From a bacterium (GTDB lineage Bacteria > Bacillota > Clostridia > Lachnospirales > Lachnospiraceae), in assembly GCA_023666335.1 (NCBI GenBank), contig JAMPCE010000019.1, positions 1-39,832 on the forward strand: a stretch of 39,832 nt of DNA, in the 5' to 3' direction. The notes under the pieces are model-generated. The model did no database searches. It was not told the origin of the DNA and saw only the letters and a list, made by a program, of their open reading frames with translations. Of the stretch, positions 27,164 through 36,680 are shown piece after piece (positions within the stretch are counted from its first letter, which is position 1; the number at the start of each line of letters is the position of its first letter). The position numbers were made by a program, and so were the translations under genes.

Positions 27164-28051
27164 TTAATCCTTTACTGCGCCGACTGTCATGCCGCCCACG
27201 AAATACTTCTGTAAGAACGGATAGACGATGATGATCGGCACCGTTGCAACGATCGTGACCGCCATTCGCACGGACAGGGGCGACACCGCGTTCTTAAGCT
27301 GCTCCGCCGCGTGGGGATCGATCTTGACCTGCGCTTTCTCCATGATCTCGTACAGCACATACTGCAAGGTAGGCAGTTCCTTTGCATAGAGGTATGTATC
27401 CATGAAAGAGTTCCACTGTCCTACTGCGTAGAAGAGCGCCACGGTCGCCAGAACCGGTTTACATAACGGCAGGACAATCCTCGCCCAGATCACAAAGTCA
27501 TTCGCGCCATCCACCCGCGCCGCCTCCTGTAATGCCAGCGGGAGCCCCTCGATAAAGGAACGCACCAGGATCATATTGTAGACCCAGATCAGACCCGGAA
27601 TGATATAGACGATAAAGTTGTTGCCCAGCTTTAAGTCTCTCATCAAAAGCAGATATTCCGGAATCAGACCGCCGCTGACATACATGGTGATGACAAACAG
27701 CATCGTAAATAACTTATTGAAATAGAAATCTTTTCTGCTCAAAACATAAGCCAGCATCGCCGTGCAGATCACACCCGCGCCCGCGCCGATCACCGTTCTT
27801 AAAACGGAGAGCACAAAGGCTTTTAAGAGGCTGTTCTCCCTGAACACATACACATAATTGCTCAGTGTAAACTTTCTGGGTATGATGAAGTTAATGTTCC
27901 GCATCGTGTCGATGGGATCGTTAAAGGAGATCGCCAGCACGTTTAAGAACGGATATATCGTAATGATGATCAGGAAGATGAACACCACCAGCAAAATATA
28001 ATCCAGAATATTGTCGCGGCTCTTGATACGGTTTGCTTTTACTTTCGCCAT
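27164..28051 (-). CDS. Sugar ABC transporter permease (CUT1, LplC/MalG-like)
   Basis: A 295-residue permease with six predicted helices and the cytoplasmic EAA loop EAARVDGANDFVIWARIVLP (near residue 185) that contacts the ATPase. The start is the ATG preceded by GAGGAGGG; a frame 14 codons longer lacks a site and overlaps the upstream gene. It pairs with the permease encoded just upstream. No ATPase gene is nearby, as is common for CUT1 systems that share an MsmK-type ATPase. Confidence 0.93.
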   Translation of the reverse strand: MAKVKANRIKSRDNILDYILLVVFIFLIIITIYPFLNVLAISFNDPIDTMRNINFIIPRKFTLSNYVYVFRENSLLKAFVLSVLRTVIGAGAGVICTAMLAYVLSRKDFYFNKLFTMLFVITMYVSGGLIPEYLLLMRDLKLGNNFIVYIIPGLIWVYNMILVRSFIEGLPLALQEAARVDGANDFVIWARIVLPLCKPVLATVALFYAVGQWNSFMDTYLYAKELPTLQYVLYEIMEKAQVKIDPHAAEQLKNAVSPLSVRMAVTIVATVPIIIVYPFLQKYFVGGMTVGAVKD

Positions 28052-28065
28052 GATCCATCCCTCCT

Positions 28066-29007
28066 CTATATCAGTCTGCTCTCGCCGAGCCATCCGGCTA
28101 TCTTATTCGCAATAAGCAGCAGGATGATGCCGACTAAGGACTGGAACATACCGATCGCAGTACCGAGACCGTAGTTGCTGTTACCGATACCTCTGACGTA
28201 AGCAAACCAGGAAAGCACCATCGCGTGATCCTGTACGATACCGTTACTCAACAGCATCTGCCGCTCCATGCCGACGTTCAGCGCGCCGCCGATGCTCATG
28301 ATCAAAAGCACAACGACTGTGGGCTTGATGCCCGGCAGCGTGATATGCCAGATTCTCTGGAGACGGTTTGCTCCGTCCACCTTTGCCGCCTCATACAGAC
28401 CCTGATCGATGCCTGCCATCGCGGACAGATAAACGATAGCGTCCCATCCCATCTCTTTCCAGGTATTGACCAAAATGACCGTCCCCCAGAACAGCGGCGA
28501 GTTCGTACTCATGAGTCCCAGCTTTGTGCCGAACAGCGTGTCAAGCATACCGCCGTCGTTTAAGACCATCTTTGCGATACTGGCGATGACCACCCACGAT
28601 ACAAAGTGCGGCAGGTAGGAGATCGTCTGCGTGATCTTCTTGAATTTCATGAAGCGGATCTCGTTCAACATCAGCGCAAACAGGATCGCCATCAGCGTTC
28701 CTGCCGCGATTCCCAGGATACTTAAGCCGATGGTGTTGATCATCGTCTGCTTGAACATCCGGTCGCTGAATGCCTTCGCGAAGTTATCCAGCCCCGCAAA
28801 CGGCCTCTCCCAGATATGTTTTCCAAGATTCTTCGGTTTTACCTCCTGAAATGCCATCGTCCAGCCCCATAAGGGTATGTACTTAAAAATGATCAGCCAT
28901 ATTACGAAGGGAAGCGACATCATTAGCAGATACCGTTGCTTCCACATCAAATGCATGCTGAATTTCGTCTTGACGACCTTTTCTTTCTGCGCTTTTCTCG
29001 CACTCAT
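28066..29007 (-). CDS. Sugar ABC transporter permease (CUT1, LplB/MalF-like)
   Basis: A 313-residue permease with six predicted helices (first near YLLMMSLPFVIWLIIFKYIP) and the EAA loop YEAAKVDGANRLQRIWHITL near residue 205. The start is placed at the ATG before SARKAQKEK because GAGGAGAGGATGG precedes it; the longer frame begins in non-coding DNA. The downstream permease gene starts 14 bp later, so the two are co-translated partners. Confidence 0.93.
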   Translation of the reverse strand: MSARKAQKEKVVKTKFSMHLMWKQRYLLMMSLPFVIWLIIFKYIPLWGWTMAFQEVKPKNLGKHIWERPFAGLDNFAKAFSDRMFKQTMINTIGLSILGIAAGTLMAILFALMLNEIRFMKFKKITQTISYLPHFVSWVVIASIAKMVLNDGGMLDTLFGTKLGLMSTNSPLFWGTVILVNTWKEMGWDAIVYLSAMAGIDQGLYEAAKVDGANRLQRIWHITLPGIKPTVVVLLIMSIGGALNVGMERQMLLSNGIVQDHAMVLSWFAYVRGIGNSNYGLGTAIGMFQSLVGIILLLIANKIAGWLGESRLI

Positions 29008-29128
29008 GCCCCGCCATCCTCTCCTCTCGTTTTTTGCATTCCCCGATAGTTCTATTATAAGAAAATTCCGATACAAAAAATACCGAAAAGAATAGAGAAA
29101 AAATACCGTCATTTTTAGACCTTGTCTG

Positions 29129-30919
29129 TCAATCCCGCAGTTTATCAGCAGGCAGGACCAGTCTCACGCGGGTTCCTTTTTCCGGCTCCGCATAAATGTG
29201 GATGCGGTATCCCTCGCCGTAATGCAGTTTGATGCGCTGATTGATGTTATACAGCCCGATACTCTTGCTGCGGCTCATATCGCGGATCTCGATGTCGCGC
29301 CTGAGCCTGCCGAGGACTTCCTCCGTCATGCCGCAGCCGTTGTCCTCCACATCGACGATCAGAAATTCCTCCCCCGCCGCGTCCGGTTTCTTTTTGCAGG
29401 CGCTGACTTTGACCAGACCGCCCGCCTCGATATCGTCCAACCCGTGAATGATGGCATTTTCCACTACGGGCTGCAAAAGAAGCGGCAGCATCCGGCACTC
29501 CTCCGGCACAAGTCCCGCCTCGATCTCCTCCTCATAGCGGATCCTTTCCCCGAAGCGGAGCTGCTGGATCTCGATGTATTCCTCCACATGATGCAGTTCC
29601 TCCGCGAGCGTTGTGAAAGAAGCGCCAAAATTCTCCAGCACATAGCGCATGGATTTTCCCAGCAGTTTGATGGCTTTTGCCACCTCCTTATCCCCCGCTG
29701 CAAACGCTCTCATGCGGATCGTCTCCAGCGTATTGTAGAGAAAGTGGGGATTGATCTGGCTGGAGAGCACCTTAAACTCCATCTCCTGCTGCCTGATCAA
29801 AAGTTCCTGTTCCGTAAGCTGCGACTCGAACGCCCGCGCCTCCTGCTCCTTGATATTTTCCACCATGACCTGGAGATCGCCGAAAGCCTCCGAAAGCTCG
29901 TCCTCTCCCCGGAACGCCGGAATCAGTTCGTAATCCTGATTGCTCACCTTGTGCATCTCCTGCCGAAGCAGCGTGATGCGCCCCGTCAGGGATCTCGTAA
30001 AGAAATAAAGGAGAATGCCGGGAATGACCAATGCAGTCAATGTAATCAGCGCGCAGATGATCATGATATTCCGAATGTTCTGACAGCCTTTTTTATCCAG
30101 GGAACACAGATAGATCCTGGACCGCGACTGGTAGGCGTGAAGAGTCGCCACCTCCACGAAACAGGTCTGTCCGTCCACTTTCTCGATCCCGCTGTACTGA
30201 AAATAAGGCTCCTCATAATCCACTGTGATCGGCTGCGCCAGACCAAGGCGCTTTGTGTCGGAAGCATAGAAGACCGCTCCCCTGTCCACCGACATCACGC
30301 TCTCGTACTCCGTACTGTCCGTCCAGATCTGTAAGTAATTCGTGTCAATATGAATGACCAGTACCGCATGGTAAGGCGTATTAACTAACGTGATTCCCTT
30401 GACAAGGCACAGATCCCAGGTCGAATCGCGATACCCCTCATTCCAGGGAATCGCCCGCCAGAACACGCCCGGCTTCTCCAGCGCCTGCGTGTACCAGACC
30501 ATCCCGGCGGTCTCCTCGTCCACCTGCACAAACTGCTTGTATTCGCTTAAGTAAGGATTGTCCGTAAAGATTTCGATCTTTCCGATCTGGGCATAAGTCT
30601 GCGCATACTTGCTTAAGATCTCGTTTTGATCGACCGCGCTGACATAAGCCTGCCGCGACGCAAATTCCGTTGCCAGGATCCCCCTCACCCCGTCGTCGAA
30701 CGAAATATCTTTCGAGATTCCGTAAAGTTCTCTGGTAAGGTCAAAGAGAACGTTCCGCACCCGATAATTATCGGAATGCACAAGTTCCGCATTATCCTTT
30801 ATCATCAACCGATAGATCCCGGCAATCAGGAAAGCGCCGATCAAAAGGACCGGCACCACTACAACCAGACCATAGATCTGATACATCTGTCTCTTGATCT
30901 TAAATCTGTTAAAAAACAT
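29129..30919 (-). CDS. YesM-type sensor histidine kinase
   Basis: A 596-residue membrane kinase: first helix near residues 14-35 (IYGLVVVVPVLLIGAFLIAG), an extracytoplasmic sensor of about 230 residues, a second helix near 285-305 (IMIICALITLTALVIPGILL), a HAMP-like linker, then a His_kinase domain with phospho-acceptor His392 in INPHFLYNTLE and an ATPase domain (VVENAIIHGLDD, then DVEDNGCGM). The ATG is fixed by GGAGGG 5 nt upstream. It lies 16 bp after the GH43 stop and ~120 bp before the permease genes. Its probable partner is the YesN-type regulator of the plus strand in this same cluster. Confidence 0.93.
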   Translation of the reverse strand: MFFNRFKIKRQMYQIYGLVVVVPVLLIGAFLIAGIYRLMIKDNAELVHSDNYRVRNVLFDLTRELYGISKDISFDDGVRGILATEFASRQAYVSAVDQNEILSKYAQTYAQIGKIEIFTDNPYLSEYKQFVQVDEETAGMVWYTQALEKPGVFWRAIPWNEGYRDSTWDLCLVKGITLVNTPYHAVLVIHIDTNYLQIWTDSTEYESVMSVDRGAVFYASDTKRLGLAQPITVDYEEPYFQYSGIEKVDGQTCFVEVATLHAYQSRSRIYLCSLDKKGCQNIRNIMIICALITLTALVIPGILLYFFTRSLTGRITLLRQEMHKVSNQDYELIPAFRGEDELSEAFGDLQVMVENIKEQEARAFESQLTEQELLIRQQEMEFKVLSSQINPHFLYNTLETIRMRAFAAGDKEVAKAIKLLGKSMRYVLENFGASFTTLAEELHHVEEYIEIQQLRFGERIRYEEEIEAGLVPEECRMLPLLLQPVVENAIIHGLDDIEAGGLVKVSACKKKPDAAGEEFLIVDVEDNGCGMTEEVLGRLRRDIEIRDMSRSKSIGLYNINQRIKLHYGEGYRIHIYAEPEKGTRVRLVLPADKLRD

Positions 30920-30935
30920 TCTGCCCTCCGGGGTT

Positions 30936-32435
30936 TTACCCCTGCTGCCACACAAGGTCCTCAAACGCCGCCCATTTCCCGGCTTCATCCACCGCGTACA
31001 GTCCCATCAGCACGCCGGTAAACCCGCCTGCCACTTCCGAAGAAAGATATTTCGTCCTCGCGCTGCCAAGAAACTTTTTCTCCCCGTTTACCATGCAGTA
31101 AAAATCATATTTTTCCGCATCGGACGTGACCAGAACCTCTACCGCGGCGTCTCCCTGATCCGGATCGACCGTTCCCGCCACGCATGACGCGTCTCCCACA
31201 TGAAGCCGCAGTATCACTTTCCGCGCGCCGTCTTCCCGCACCAGCGCCAGATCATAATGCTGGCACTCGTCCATATAAAAGGTGACGCCCGCTTCCCGCG
31301 CCTGCCCGGAAACTTTCACCGCAAGGCGGGTGTCAAATTCCGACTGTCGGATCCCCATGAAAGTCGGCGTGTCGGCTTCCTCCAATGTAACCGCCGTGCC
31401 CTTTAGATTGATACGGTTTTTCGTAAATTCATAATTTTCCTTATGATAATCCCGCAGATAACTCCAGCGCAGGGCGCACTGATCCAGGTTTGCAGAGGAA
31501 ACGTTATAAATGTCCGTATCCTGCTTTCCGTCAAGCTCCACATCCATCCATTCCGTCACGACCCCCTGCTCTCCGGCGGTAAACCAGCCGTCTTCCTTCC
31601 AGAAAACGGGCGTCAGGAACACCTCTCTTCCCAAATGGTGATAGGGCTGCCATTCTCCGCTCTGCCGGAATCCCAGACATACGATATAATAGTTTCCCGC
31701 TTTGTCCTGAATCAGATCTCCATGTCCGATTCCCTGGATCCGGCACCGATGTCCTTCCATATTTCGGTTCGTCAGCACCGGATTGCCCTCATAGCCCTCA
31801 AACGGTCCGAACGGATCCCTGCTTCTGGCATAGGTGATCATATGGCCGTATTCCGTGCCGCCCTCCGCCACCATCAGATAATACCAATCGCCGATATGGT
31901 ACAGATGGGGCGACTCGATATATCTGCCGCCGCTGCCATTCCAGATCGGAATACTTTCCGTCAGCTTTTTCCCTGTCCGGATGTCGATCTCGCATTGCAG
32001 AATACAGCCCCTATCCGGTCCGTAACTCCCGTTACTGGTAAAATAGACCTTTCCGCCGTCAAACAAAAGAGACGGGTCGATGCCCTCCTGATCCACGAAA
32101 ATGGGGTCCGACCACTCTCCCCTGATGTCTGTCGTCGTAATATAAAAGTTCTTTCCGAAAGTGTTGTTATTCGTCACCATGTAAAAAGTGCCGTCATGAT
32201 AGCGCAGCGTCGGCGCAAACACTCCGCCGGAACTCGGCACCTGATGCAGTTCCACCTGCGTCGTCCTTGTCAGGGCATTGGCGACCTGCTTCCAGTTCAC
32301 CAGATCCTCGCTCTCAAAGATCGGCACGCCGGGAAGATACTGAAAGGAACTGCATGCAATGTAATATTTTCCCTCCGCCTCGCAGATGCTGGGATCGGGG
32401 TAAAATCCCCGAATGATCGGATTCTGTAGTTGCAT
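30936..32435 (-). CDS. GH43 beta-xylosidase/arabinofuranosidase
   Basis: A 499-residue two-domain GH43 enzyme. The propeller holds base Asp14 (GFYPDPSIC), Asp120 (EGIDPSLLFDGG) and acid Glu174 (RYIESPHLYHIG). From about residue 310 a C-terminal beta-sandwich domain of the beta-xylosidase type (GH43_C2) follows. Length and layout match intracellular beta-xylosidases; arabinofuranosidase activity is also possible. The start is the ATG with TGGAGGAAAG upstream; an ATG 18 nt earlier overlaps that site. First gene of the minus operon. No convincing promoter was found in the short gap to the tpiA terminator. Confidence 0.92.
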   Translation of the reverse strand: MQLQNPIIRGFYPDPSICEAEGKYYIACSSFQYLPGVPIFESEDLVNWKQVANALTRTTQVELHQVPSSGGVFAPTLRYHDGTFYMVTNNNTFGKNFYITTTDIRGEWSDPIFVDQEGIDPSLLFDGGKVYFTSNGSYGPDRGCILQCEIDIRTGKKLTESIPIWNGSGGRYIESPHLYHIGDWYYLMVAEGGTEYGHMITYARSRDPFGPFEGYEGNPVLTNRNMEGHRCRIQGIGHGDLIQDKAGNYYIVCLGFRQSGEWQPYHHLGREVFLTPVFWKEDGWFTAGEQGVVTEWMDVELDGKQDTDIYNVSSANLDQCALRWSYLRDYHKENYEFTKNRINLKGTAVTLEEADTPTFMGIRQSEFDTRLAVKVSGQAREAGVTFYMDECQHYDLALVREDGARKVILRLHVGDASCVAGTVDPDQGDAAVEVLVTSDAEKYDFYCMVNGEKKFLGSARTKYLSSEVAGGFTGVLMGLYAVDEAGKWAAFEDLVWQQG

Positions 32436-32463
32436 TTTTTGTCTTTCCTCCACTTTGCGGCAA

Positions 32464-32508
32464 AACGGGATATCAAAGGAATCTCGCCTCCTTGATATCC
32501 CGTTTTTT
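32464..32508. terminator. Terminator between tpiA and GH43
   Basis: A long near-perfect stem (ACGGGATATCAA with TTGATATCCCGT, extended by GGA/TCC with a bulge) has a T-run on both strands: six T on plus, four on minus. It ends the glycolytic run on the minus strand. Confidence 0.85.
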
Positions 32509-32532
32509 GTGTGTATATTGTCGGTAAAACGT

Positions 32533-33279
32533 TTATGCGTTCACAATCTGCCCGAAATCAGGCTTTAAGGACGCGCCGCCGATCAAGCCGCCGTCGATAT
32601 CGGGCTTTGCGAGCAATTCCGCTGCATTCCCCGCGTTCATGGAACCGCCGTACTGGATGCGCACCGCCTCTGCGGTCGCCGCGTCGTACATTTCTGCAAT
32701 ACAGTCGCGGATGCCCTTACATACCTCCTGCGCCTGATCGGAAGTCGCGGTCTTGCCGGTTCCGATTGCCCAGATCGGCTCGTAAGCAATCACCATGCCC
32801 TTGACCTGGTCGGCGGTCACGCCTGCCAGATCGGACTTGATCTGTAAGCGGATCCAGTCCATCGTCACGTTCATCTCTCTCTGCTCCAGGGACTCGCCGC
32901 AGCAGAGGATCGGCACAAGACCTGCCTCCAATGCCTTTAACACTTTCTTGTTCAGGAAAGCGTCGTCCTCCTTGAAATACTCTCTTCTCTCGGAGTGACC
33001 GATGATCACATACTCGACGCCCGCATCCTTTAACATGGGAGCGGAGATCTCGCCCGTGTATGCGCCCTTGTCCTCAATGTAGAAATTCTCCGCGCCCACA
33101 TGTACATTCGTGCCTTTCACAGCCTCCGCCACAGGCACGATATCGATCGCGGGTACACAGTAGACTACATCCACCGCATCGTTCACTACCAGATCCTTTA
33201 AAGTCGCGCAAAGCGCAACTGCCTCGCTGGGAGTCATGTTCATCTTCCAGTTTCCGGCGATGATTCTTCTTCTAGCCAT
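32533..33279 (-). CDS. tpiA: Triosephosphate isomerase
   Basis: A 248-residue TIM-barrel enzyme interconverting dihydroxyacetone phosphate and glyceraldehyde 3-phosphate. Catalytic Lys12 (AGNWKMN), His95 (IIGHSERR) and Glu167 ([11 protein letters not shown]) are all present, as is the C-terminal phosphate-binding GGLIGGASL. It starts 31 bp after pgk with AAGGAG upstream, forming a gap-pgk-tpiA run. Confidence 0.99.
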   Translation of the reverse strand: MARRRIIAGNWKMNMTPSEAVALCATLKDLVVNDAVDVVYCVPAIDIVPVAEAVKGTNVHVGAENFYIEDKGAYTGEISAPMLKDAGVEYVIIGHSERREYFKEDDAFLNKKVLKALEAGLVPILCCGESLEQREMNVTMDWIRLQIKSDLAGVTADQVKGMVIAYEPIWAIGTGKTATSDQAQEVCKGIRDCIAEMYDAATAEAVRIQYGGSMNAGNAAELLAKPDIDGGLIGGASLKPDFGQIVNA

Positions 33280-33310
33280 GATTCTATTCTCCTTCTATAA
33301 AATTATCTTC

Positions 33311-34543
33311 TTATTTATTGTCCGCTGCCACCACGCCGGGAAGTTCCTTGCCCTCCAAGAACTCCAGAGAAGCGCCGCCGCCCGTGGAGATGTGGGACAT
33401 CTTATCCGCGAAGCCGAGCTGGTTGCATGCCGCCGCGGAATCGCCGCCGCCGATGATGGTGGTCGCGTCCGTCTCAGCCAGCGCTTTCGCTACCGCGATC
33501 GTGCCCTTTGCAAGCGTCGGATTCTCAAACACGCCCATAGGACCGTTCCACACAACGGTCTTCGCGCTCTTCACCGCATTTGCAAACAGTTCCTGCGTCT
33601 TCGGACCGATATCAAGCCCCTCCTTATCCGCAGGGATCTTGTCAGCGTCCACATACGCTACGTCAACAGGGCCGTCGATCGGATTCGGGAAAGCAGAAGC
33701 AACCCCCGTGTCGATCGGGAGCAGAAGCTTTTTGCCGAGTTTCTCAGCCTTTGCCATCATCTCCTTACAGTAGTCGAGTTTCTCCTCATCTACGAGAGAA
33801 TTACCGATCTCATAGCCCTGCGCCTTTAAGAAAGTAAACGCCATACCGCCGCCGATGATCAGGGTATCGCACTTTTCGAGCAGGTTGTTGATAACGTTGA
33901 GCTTATCGGCAACTTTCGCGCCGCCCAGGATCGCCACGAAAGGTCTGACCGGATTCTCTACGGCATTGCCGAGGAAGTCAATCTCTTTCTGCATCAGATA
34001 GCCGACTGCGTTCTCGCCGCCTTTTTCAGAGATATACTTTGTGACAACCGCCACGGAAGCGTGCGCCCTGTGCGCGGAACCGAAAGCGTCGCATACATAG
34101 ACGTCAGCCAGATCAGCCAGCTCTTTCGCGAAAGCCTCGCCTGCATCGCCGGGCTTTGTCTCCTCTTTGCCGCGGAAACGGGTGTTCTGTAAGAGCACCA
34201 CGTCGCCCTCATTCATCGCCGCGACAGCCGCCGTCGCTTTCTCTCCGGTCACGTTGTCGTCCTTTACGAAATTAACGGGCTTGCCGAGCTTTTCGGAAAG
34301 TCTCTCCGCCACGGGCGCCAGGGACTCACCCTCGTTGGGGCCGTTCTTTACCTTGCCAAGGTGCGAGCAGAGGATGACCTTGCCGCCGTCGCCGATCAGC
34401 TTCTTGATCGTAGGAAGCGCCGCCACGATACGGGTCTCATCCGTGATCTTGCCCTCCTTCAAAGGCACGTTAAAGTCGCATCTCACCAGGACGCGTTTGC
34501 CCTTTACGTTGATATCATCTACCGATTTCTTGTTCAAAGACAT
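33311..34543 (-). CDS. pgk: Phosphoglycerate kinase
   Basis: A 410-residue two-lobed kinase that makes ATP from 1,3-bisphosphoglycerate. [15 protein letters not shown] near the start and the nucleotide-binding [13 protein letters not shown] near residue 370 are visible. Full length for the family. It follows gapA after a 137-bp spacer that contains several hairpins, including a strong terminator, so its level may differ from that of gapA. Confidence 0.99.
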   Translation of the reverse strand: MSLNKKSVDDINVKGKRVLVRCDFNVPLKEGKITDETRIVAALPTIKKLIGDGGKVILCSHLGKVKNGPNEGESLAPVAERLSEKLGKPVNFVKDDNVTGEKATAAVAAMNEGDVVLLQNTRFRGKEETKPGDAGEAFAKELADLADVYVCDAFGSAHRAHASVAVVTKYISEKGGENAVGYLMQKEIDFLGNAVENPVRPFVAILGGAKVADKLNVINNLLEKCDTLIIGGGMAFTFLKAQGYEIGNSLVDEEKLDYCKEMMAKAEKLGKKLLLPIDTGVASAFPNPIDGPVDVAYVDADKIPADKEGLDIGPKTQELFANAVKSAKTVVWNGPMGVFENPTLAKGTIAVAKALAETDATTIIGGGDSAAACNQLGFADKMSHISTGGGASLEFLEGKELPGVVAADNK

Positions 34544-34562
34544 TTGATTTCCTCCTTTTCCT

Positions 34563-34594
34563 AAAAAGAGACCCGACCCAGCGGCCGAGCCTCT
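34563..34594 (-). terminator. Terminator/attenuator between gapA and pgk
   Basis: On minus, AGAGGCTCGGCC pairs with GGTCGGGTCTCT over 12 bp (some G-U pairs) with a GCTG loop, followed by TTTTT. It lies only about 20 nt before the pgk start, so pgk depends on read-through, an internal promoter or regulation of this hairpin. Confidence 0.75.
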
Positions 34595-34612
34595 TATCCA
34601 TAGCTATGATTC

Positions 34613-34682
34613 CGAGCCTGCGAAGCAATGCTCGAGAGGATAATTCTGAAAGAATTTTCCTCGGTTAATTCCGAAAGAATTT
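34613..34682. repeat. Two near-identical hairpin repeats and a third hairpin after gapA
   Basis: Two 17-bp units (TAATTCTGAAAGAATTT and TAATTCCGAAAGAATTT), 16 of 17 bases the same, begin 25 bp apart; each is a small hairpin AATTC/GAATT. The first is extended by GAGGA/TCCTC. The second overlaps the gapA stop codon. A further hairpin, CGAGC/GCTCG with TGC/GCA inside, lies between them and the terminator. Confidence 0.7.
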
Positions 34683-35682
34683 ACTTCAACTCAGAGAAAT
34701 ACTTGATGGTACGAACCATCTGAGAAGTATAGCTGTTCTCATTGTCATACCAGGAAACAACCTGTACCAGATTGTCCTCGCCTACCATCGTCTGGGTAGC
34801 GTCGAAGATGGAGCCGTAGGTGCTGCCTACGATATCGGAAGAAACGATCTCGTCCTCGTTGTAACCAAAGGACTCGGTAGCCGCTGCTTTCATCGCCGCG
34901 TTGATCTCATCCTTGGTAACGGACTTCTCAACGGTAGCAACCAGGATCGTGGTGGAACCGGTAGGGGTAGGAACACGCTGTGCGGAACCGATCAGCTTAC
35001 CGTTCAGCTCGGGGATAACAAGACCGATCGCCTTTGCCGCGCCCGTGCTGTTGGGAACGATGTTCACCGCGCCTGCGCGGGATCTTCTCAGGTCACCCTT
35101 TCTCTGAGGGCCGTCAAGGATCATCTGATCGCCTGTGTAAGCGTGGATCGTGCTCATGATACCGGACTTGATGCCTGCAAGGTCGTTCAGCGCCTTAGCC
35201 ATAGGAGCCAGGCAGTTCGTGGTGCAGGAAGCCGCAGAAATGATGGTATCGGAAGCTTTCAGCGTCTTGTGGTTTACATTGTATACGATGGTAGGAAGAT
35301 CGTTTCCTGCGGGAGCAGAAATAACAACCTTTCTTGCGCCTGCATTGATGTGAGCCTGAGCTTTCTCTTTGCTGGTGTAGAAACCGGAGCACTCCAGCAC
35401 AACGTCAACCTTGAGCTCACCCCAAGGGCAGTTGTTTGCATCGGGCTCTTTGTAGATCTTTAATGTCTTACCGTCCACCGTGATGGAATCCTCACCTGCG
35501 GTCACGGTATCCGCCAGAGCATATTTACCCTGAGAAGAATCGTACTTTAACAGGTGCGCAAGCATCTTCGGGCTTGTCAAATCGTTGATCGCTACCACTT
35601 CGTAGCCTTCTGCCCCGAACATCTGTCTGAACGCAAGACGACCGATACGGCCAAAACCATTGATTGCTACTCTTACTGCCAT
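34681..35682 (-). CDS. gapA: Glyceraldehyde-3-phosphate dehydrogenase, NAD type
   Basis: A 333-residue GAPDH: NAD-binding [13 protein letters not shown] at 8-20, Asp34 in AINDLTS favouring NAD, catalytic Cys153 in [12 protein letters not shown] and the C-terminal [13 protein letters not shown]. Type I glycolytic enzyme, cytoplasmic. TAGGAGGA precedes the start. First gene of the gap-pgk-tpiA run. Confidence 0.99.
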   Translation of the reverse strand: MAVRVAINGFGRIGRLAFRQMFGAEGYEVVAINDLTSPKMLAHLLKYDSSQGKYALADTVTAGEDSITVDGKTLKIYKEPDANNCPWGELKVDVVLECSGFYTSKEKAQAHINAGARKVVISAPAGNDLPTIVYNVNHKTLKASDTIISAASCTTNCLAPMAKALNDLAGIKSGIMSTIHAYTGDQMILDGPQRKGDLRRSRAGAVNIVPNSTGAAKAIGLVIPELNGKLIGSAQRVPTPTGSTTILVATVEKSVTKDEINAAMKAAATESFGYNEDEIVSSDIVGSTYGSIFDATQTMVGEDNLVQVVSWYDNENSYTSQMVRTIKYFSELK

Positions 35683-35710
35683 TTTTCGTTCCTCCTAAAA
35701 GATTGATTTT

Positions 35711-35739
35711 TTATGACTGCTGCTATATAATTTTGTCAA
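35711..35739 (-). promoter_or_regulatory. Second candidate gapA promoter
   Basis: A perfect -35 TTGACA with a 17-bp spacer leads to TCATAA, a poor -10. It lies closer to gapA than the candidate at 35747-35775. Confidence 0.4.
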
Positions 35740-35746
35740 CGACTCT

Positions 35747-35775
35747 ATTTTATCCAATTTGTCCCAAAAATTCAA
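35747..35775 (-). promoter_or_regulatory. Candidate gapA promoter
   Basis: -35 TTGAAT, 17-bp spacer, -10 TAAAAT on the minus strand, about 65 nt before the start codon. Confidence 0.55.
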
Positions 35776-35823
35776 GACGTAAATCGAAAAATATTTCAGA
35801 TTTATGGGAAAGGAAACCGCACC

Positions 35824-36642
35824 ATGCCGATCACCGCAGATTTTCACTTACATACTTCTTTTTCAGGGGATTCCGACACGCCTATGGAAGAGATGATCCT
35901 TCGGGGCATCGAGCTTGGTCTTACCGAAATGTGCTTTACGGAGCACAATGACTTTGACTTTCCTGTCTCCGACGCGGAGCCTGCGGACTTCTGGGAGTTG
36001 AATCCGGACGCCTATCTCTACGATTTTCTGAAACTTCGGGAAAAATACGCGGACAGGATTTCCCTGCTCTACGGCGTGGAACTGGGCTTACAGCCTCATC
36101 TTTCCAAAAAGAATGCAGCTTTTGCCAAAGAGCACGATTACGATTTTATCATCGGTTCCTCCCATATCTGCCACGGGCGGGATCCTTATTATTTTTCTTT
36201 CTATGAAGGACGTTCCCAGGAAGAGGCTTATCTGGAATATTTCGAATCCATCCTGGAAAACCTGAAAAGCTACAGCAATTTTGACGTCTACGGCCATCTG
36301 GACTATGTCGTGCGCTACGGTCCGGCGAAAGATGATGACTATTCCTACGAACGGTATCAGGAGATTTTCGACGCTATATTGACTAAACTGGTCGATATGG
36401 AGAAAGGCATTGAAGTCAACACCGCAGGGCTTGCCAAGGGCATACGGGACGTCCATCCCTGCCGCGCCGTTCTGCGGCGCTTCCGAGAGCTGGGCGGCGA
36501 GATCGTCACCGTCGGATCGGACGCCCACGAACCGCAGCAGATCGCACATGCCTTTGACCGCGCAGCCGGAATCTTAAAGGACTGCGGCTTTGGCTATTAT
36601 GCGACTTACGAGAAGAGAAGCCCCTCTTTTCACAAATTATAG
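35824..36642 (+). CDS. PHP-domain phosphatase (histidinol-phosphatase type)
   Basis: A 272-residue PHP-family metal-dependent phosphoesterase. The HxH metal motif is in ADFHLHTSFSGDSDTPMEEM, followed by CFTEHNDFDFP, IGSSHICHGRDPY, DVYGHLDYVVRYG and the final GSDAHEPQQIAHAF. This pattern matches HisK/HisJ-type histidinol-phosphatases, the penultimate step of histidine synthesis, but PHP proteins include other phosphoesterases and no his genes are nearby. AAAGGAAA precedes the ATG. It is divergent from gapA and convergent with mnmA. Confidence 0.85.
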   Translation: MPITADFHLHTSFSGDSDTPMEEMILRGIELGLTEMCFTEHNDFDFPVSDAEPADFWELNPDAYLYDFLKLREKYADRISLLYGVELGLQPHLSKKNAAFAKEHDYDFIIGSSHICHGRDPYYFSFYEGRSQEEAYLEYFESILENLKSYSNFDVYGHLDYVVRYGPAKDDDYSYERYQEIFDAILTKLVDMEKGIEVNTAGLAKGIRDVHPCRAVLRRFRELGGEIVTVGSDAHEPQQIAHAFDRAAGILKDCGFGYYATYEKRSPSFHKL

Positions 36643-36657
36643 GGAAAAGCGAATATA

Positions 36658-36680
36658 AACTCTACCACTATGGGAGAGTT
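36658..36680. terminator. Possible hairpin at the end of the PHP and mnmA genes
   Basis: AACTCT and AGAGTT with an inner CC/GG pair can form a hairpin between the convergent ends, but there is no T-run on either strand, so this is a weak call. Confidence 0.3.

Noticed and set aside
32436..32560. Promoter for the GH43-kinase-importer operon
   Set aside because: A TATACA-like -10 is visible but no -35 at the right distance; the region is mostly tpiA terminator, so no call was made.
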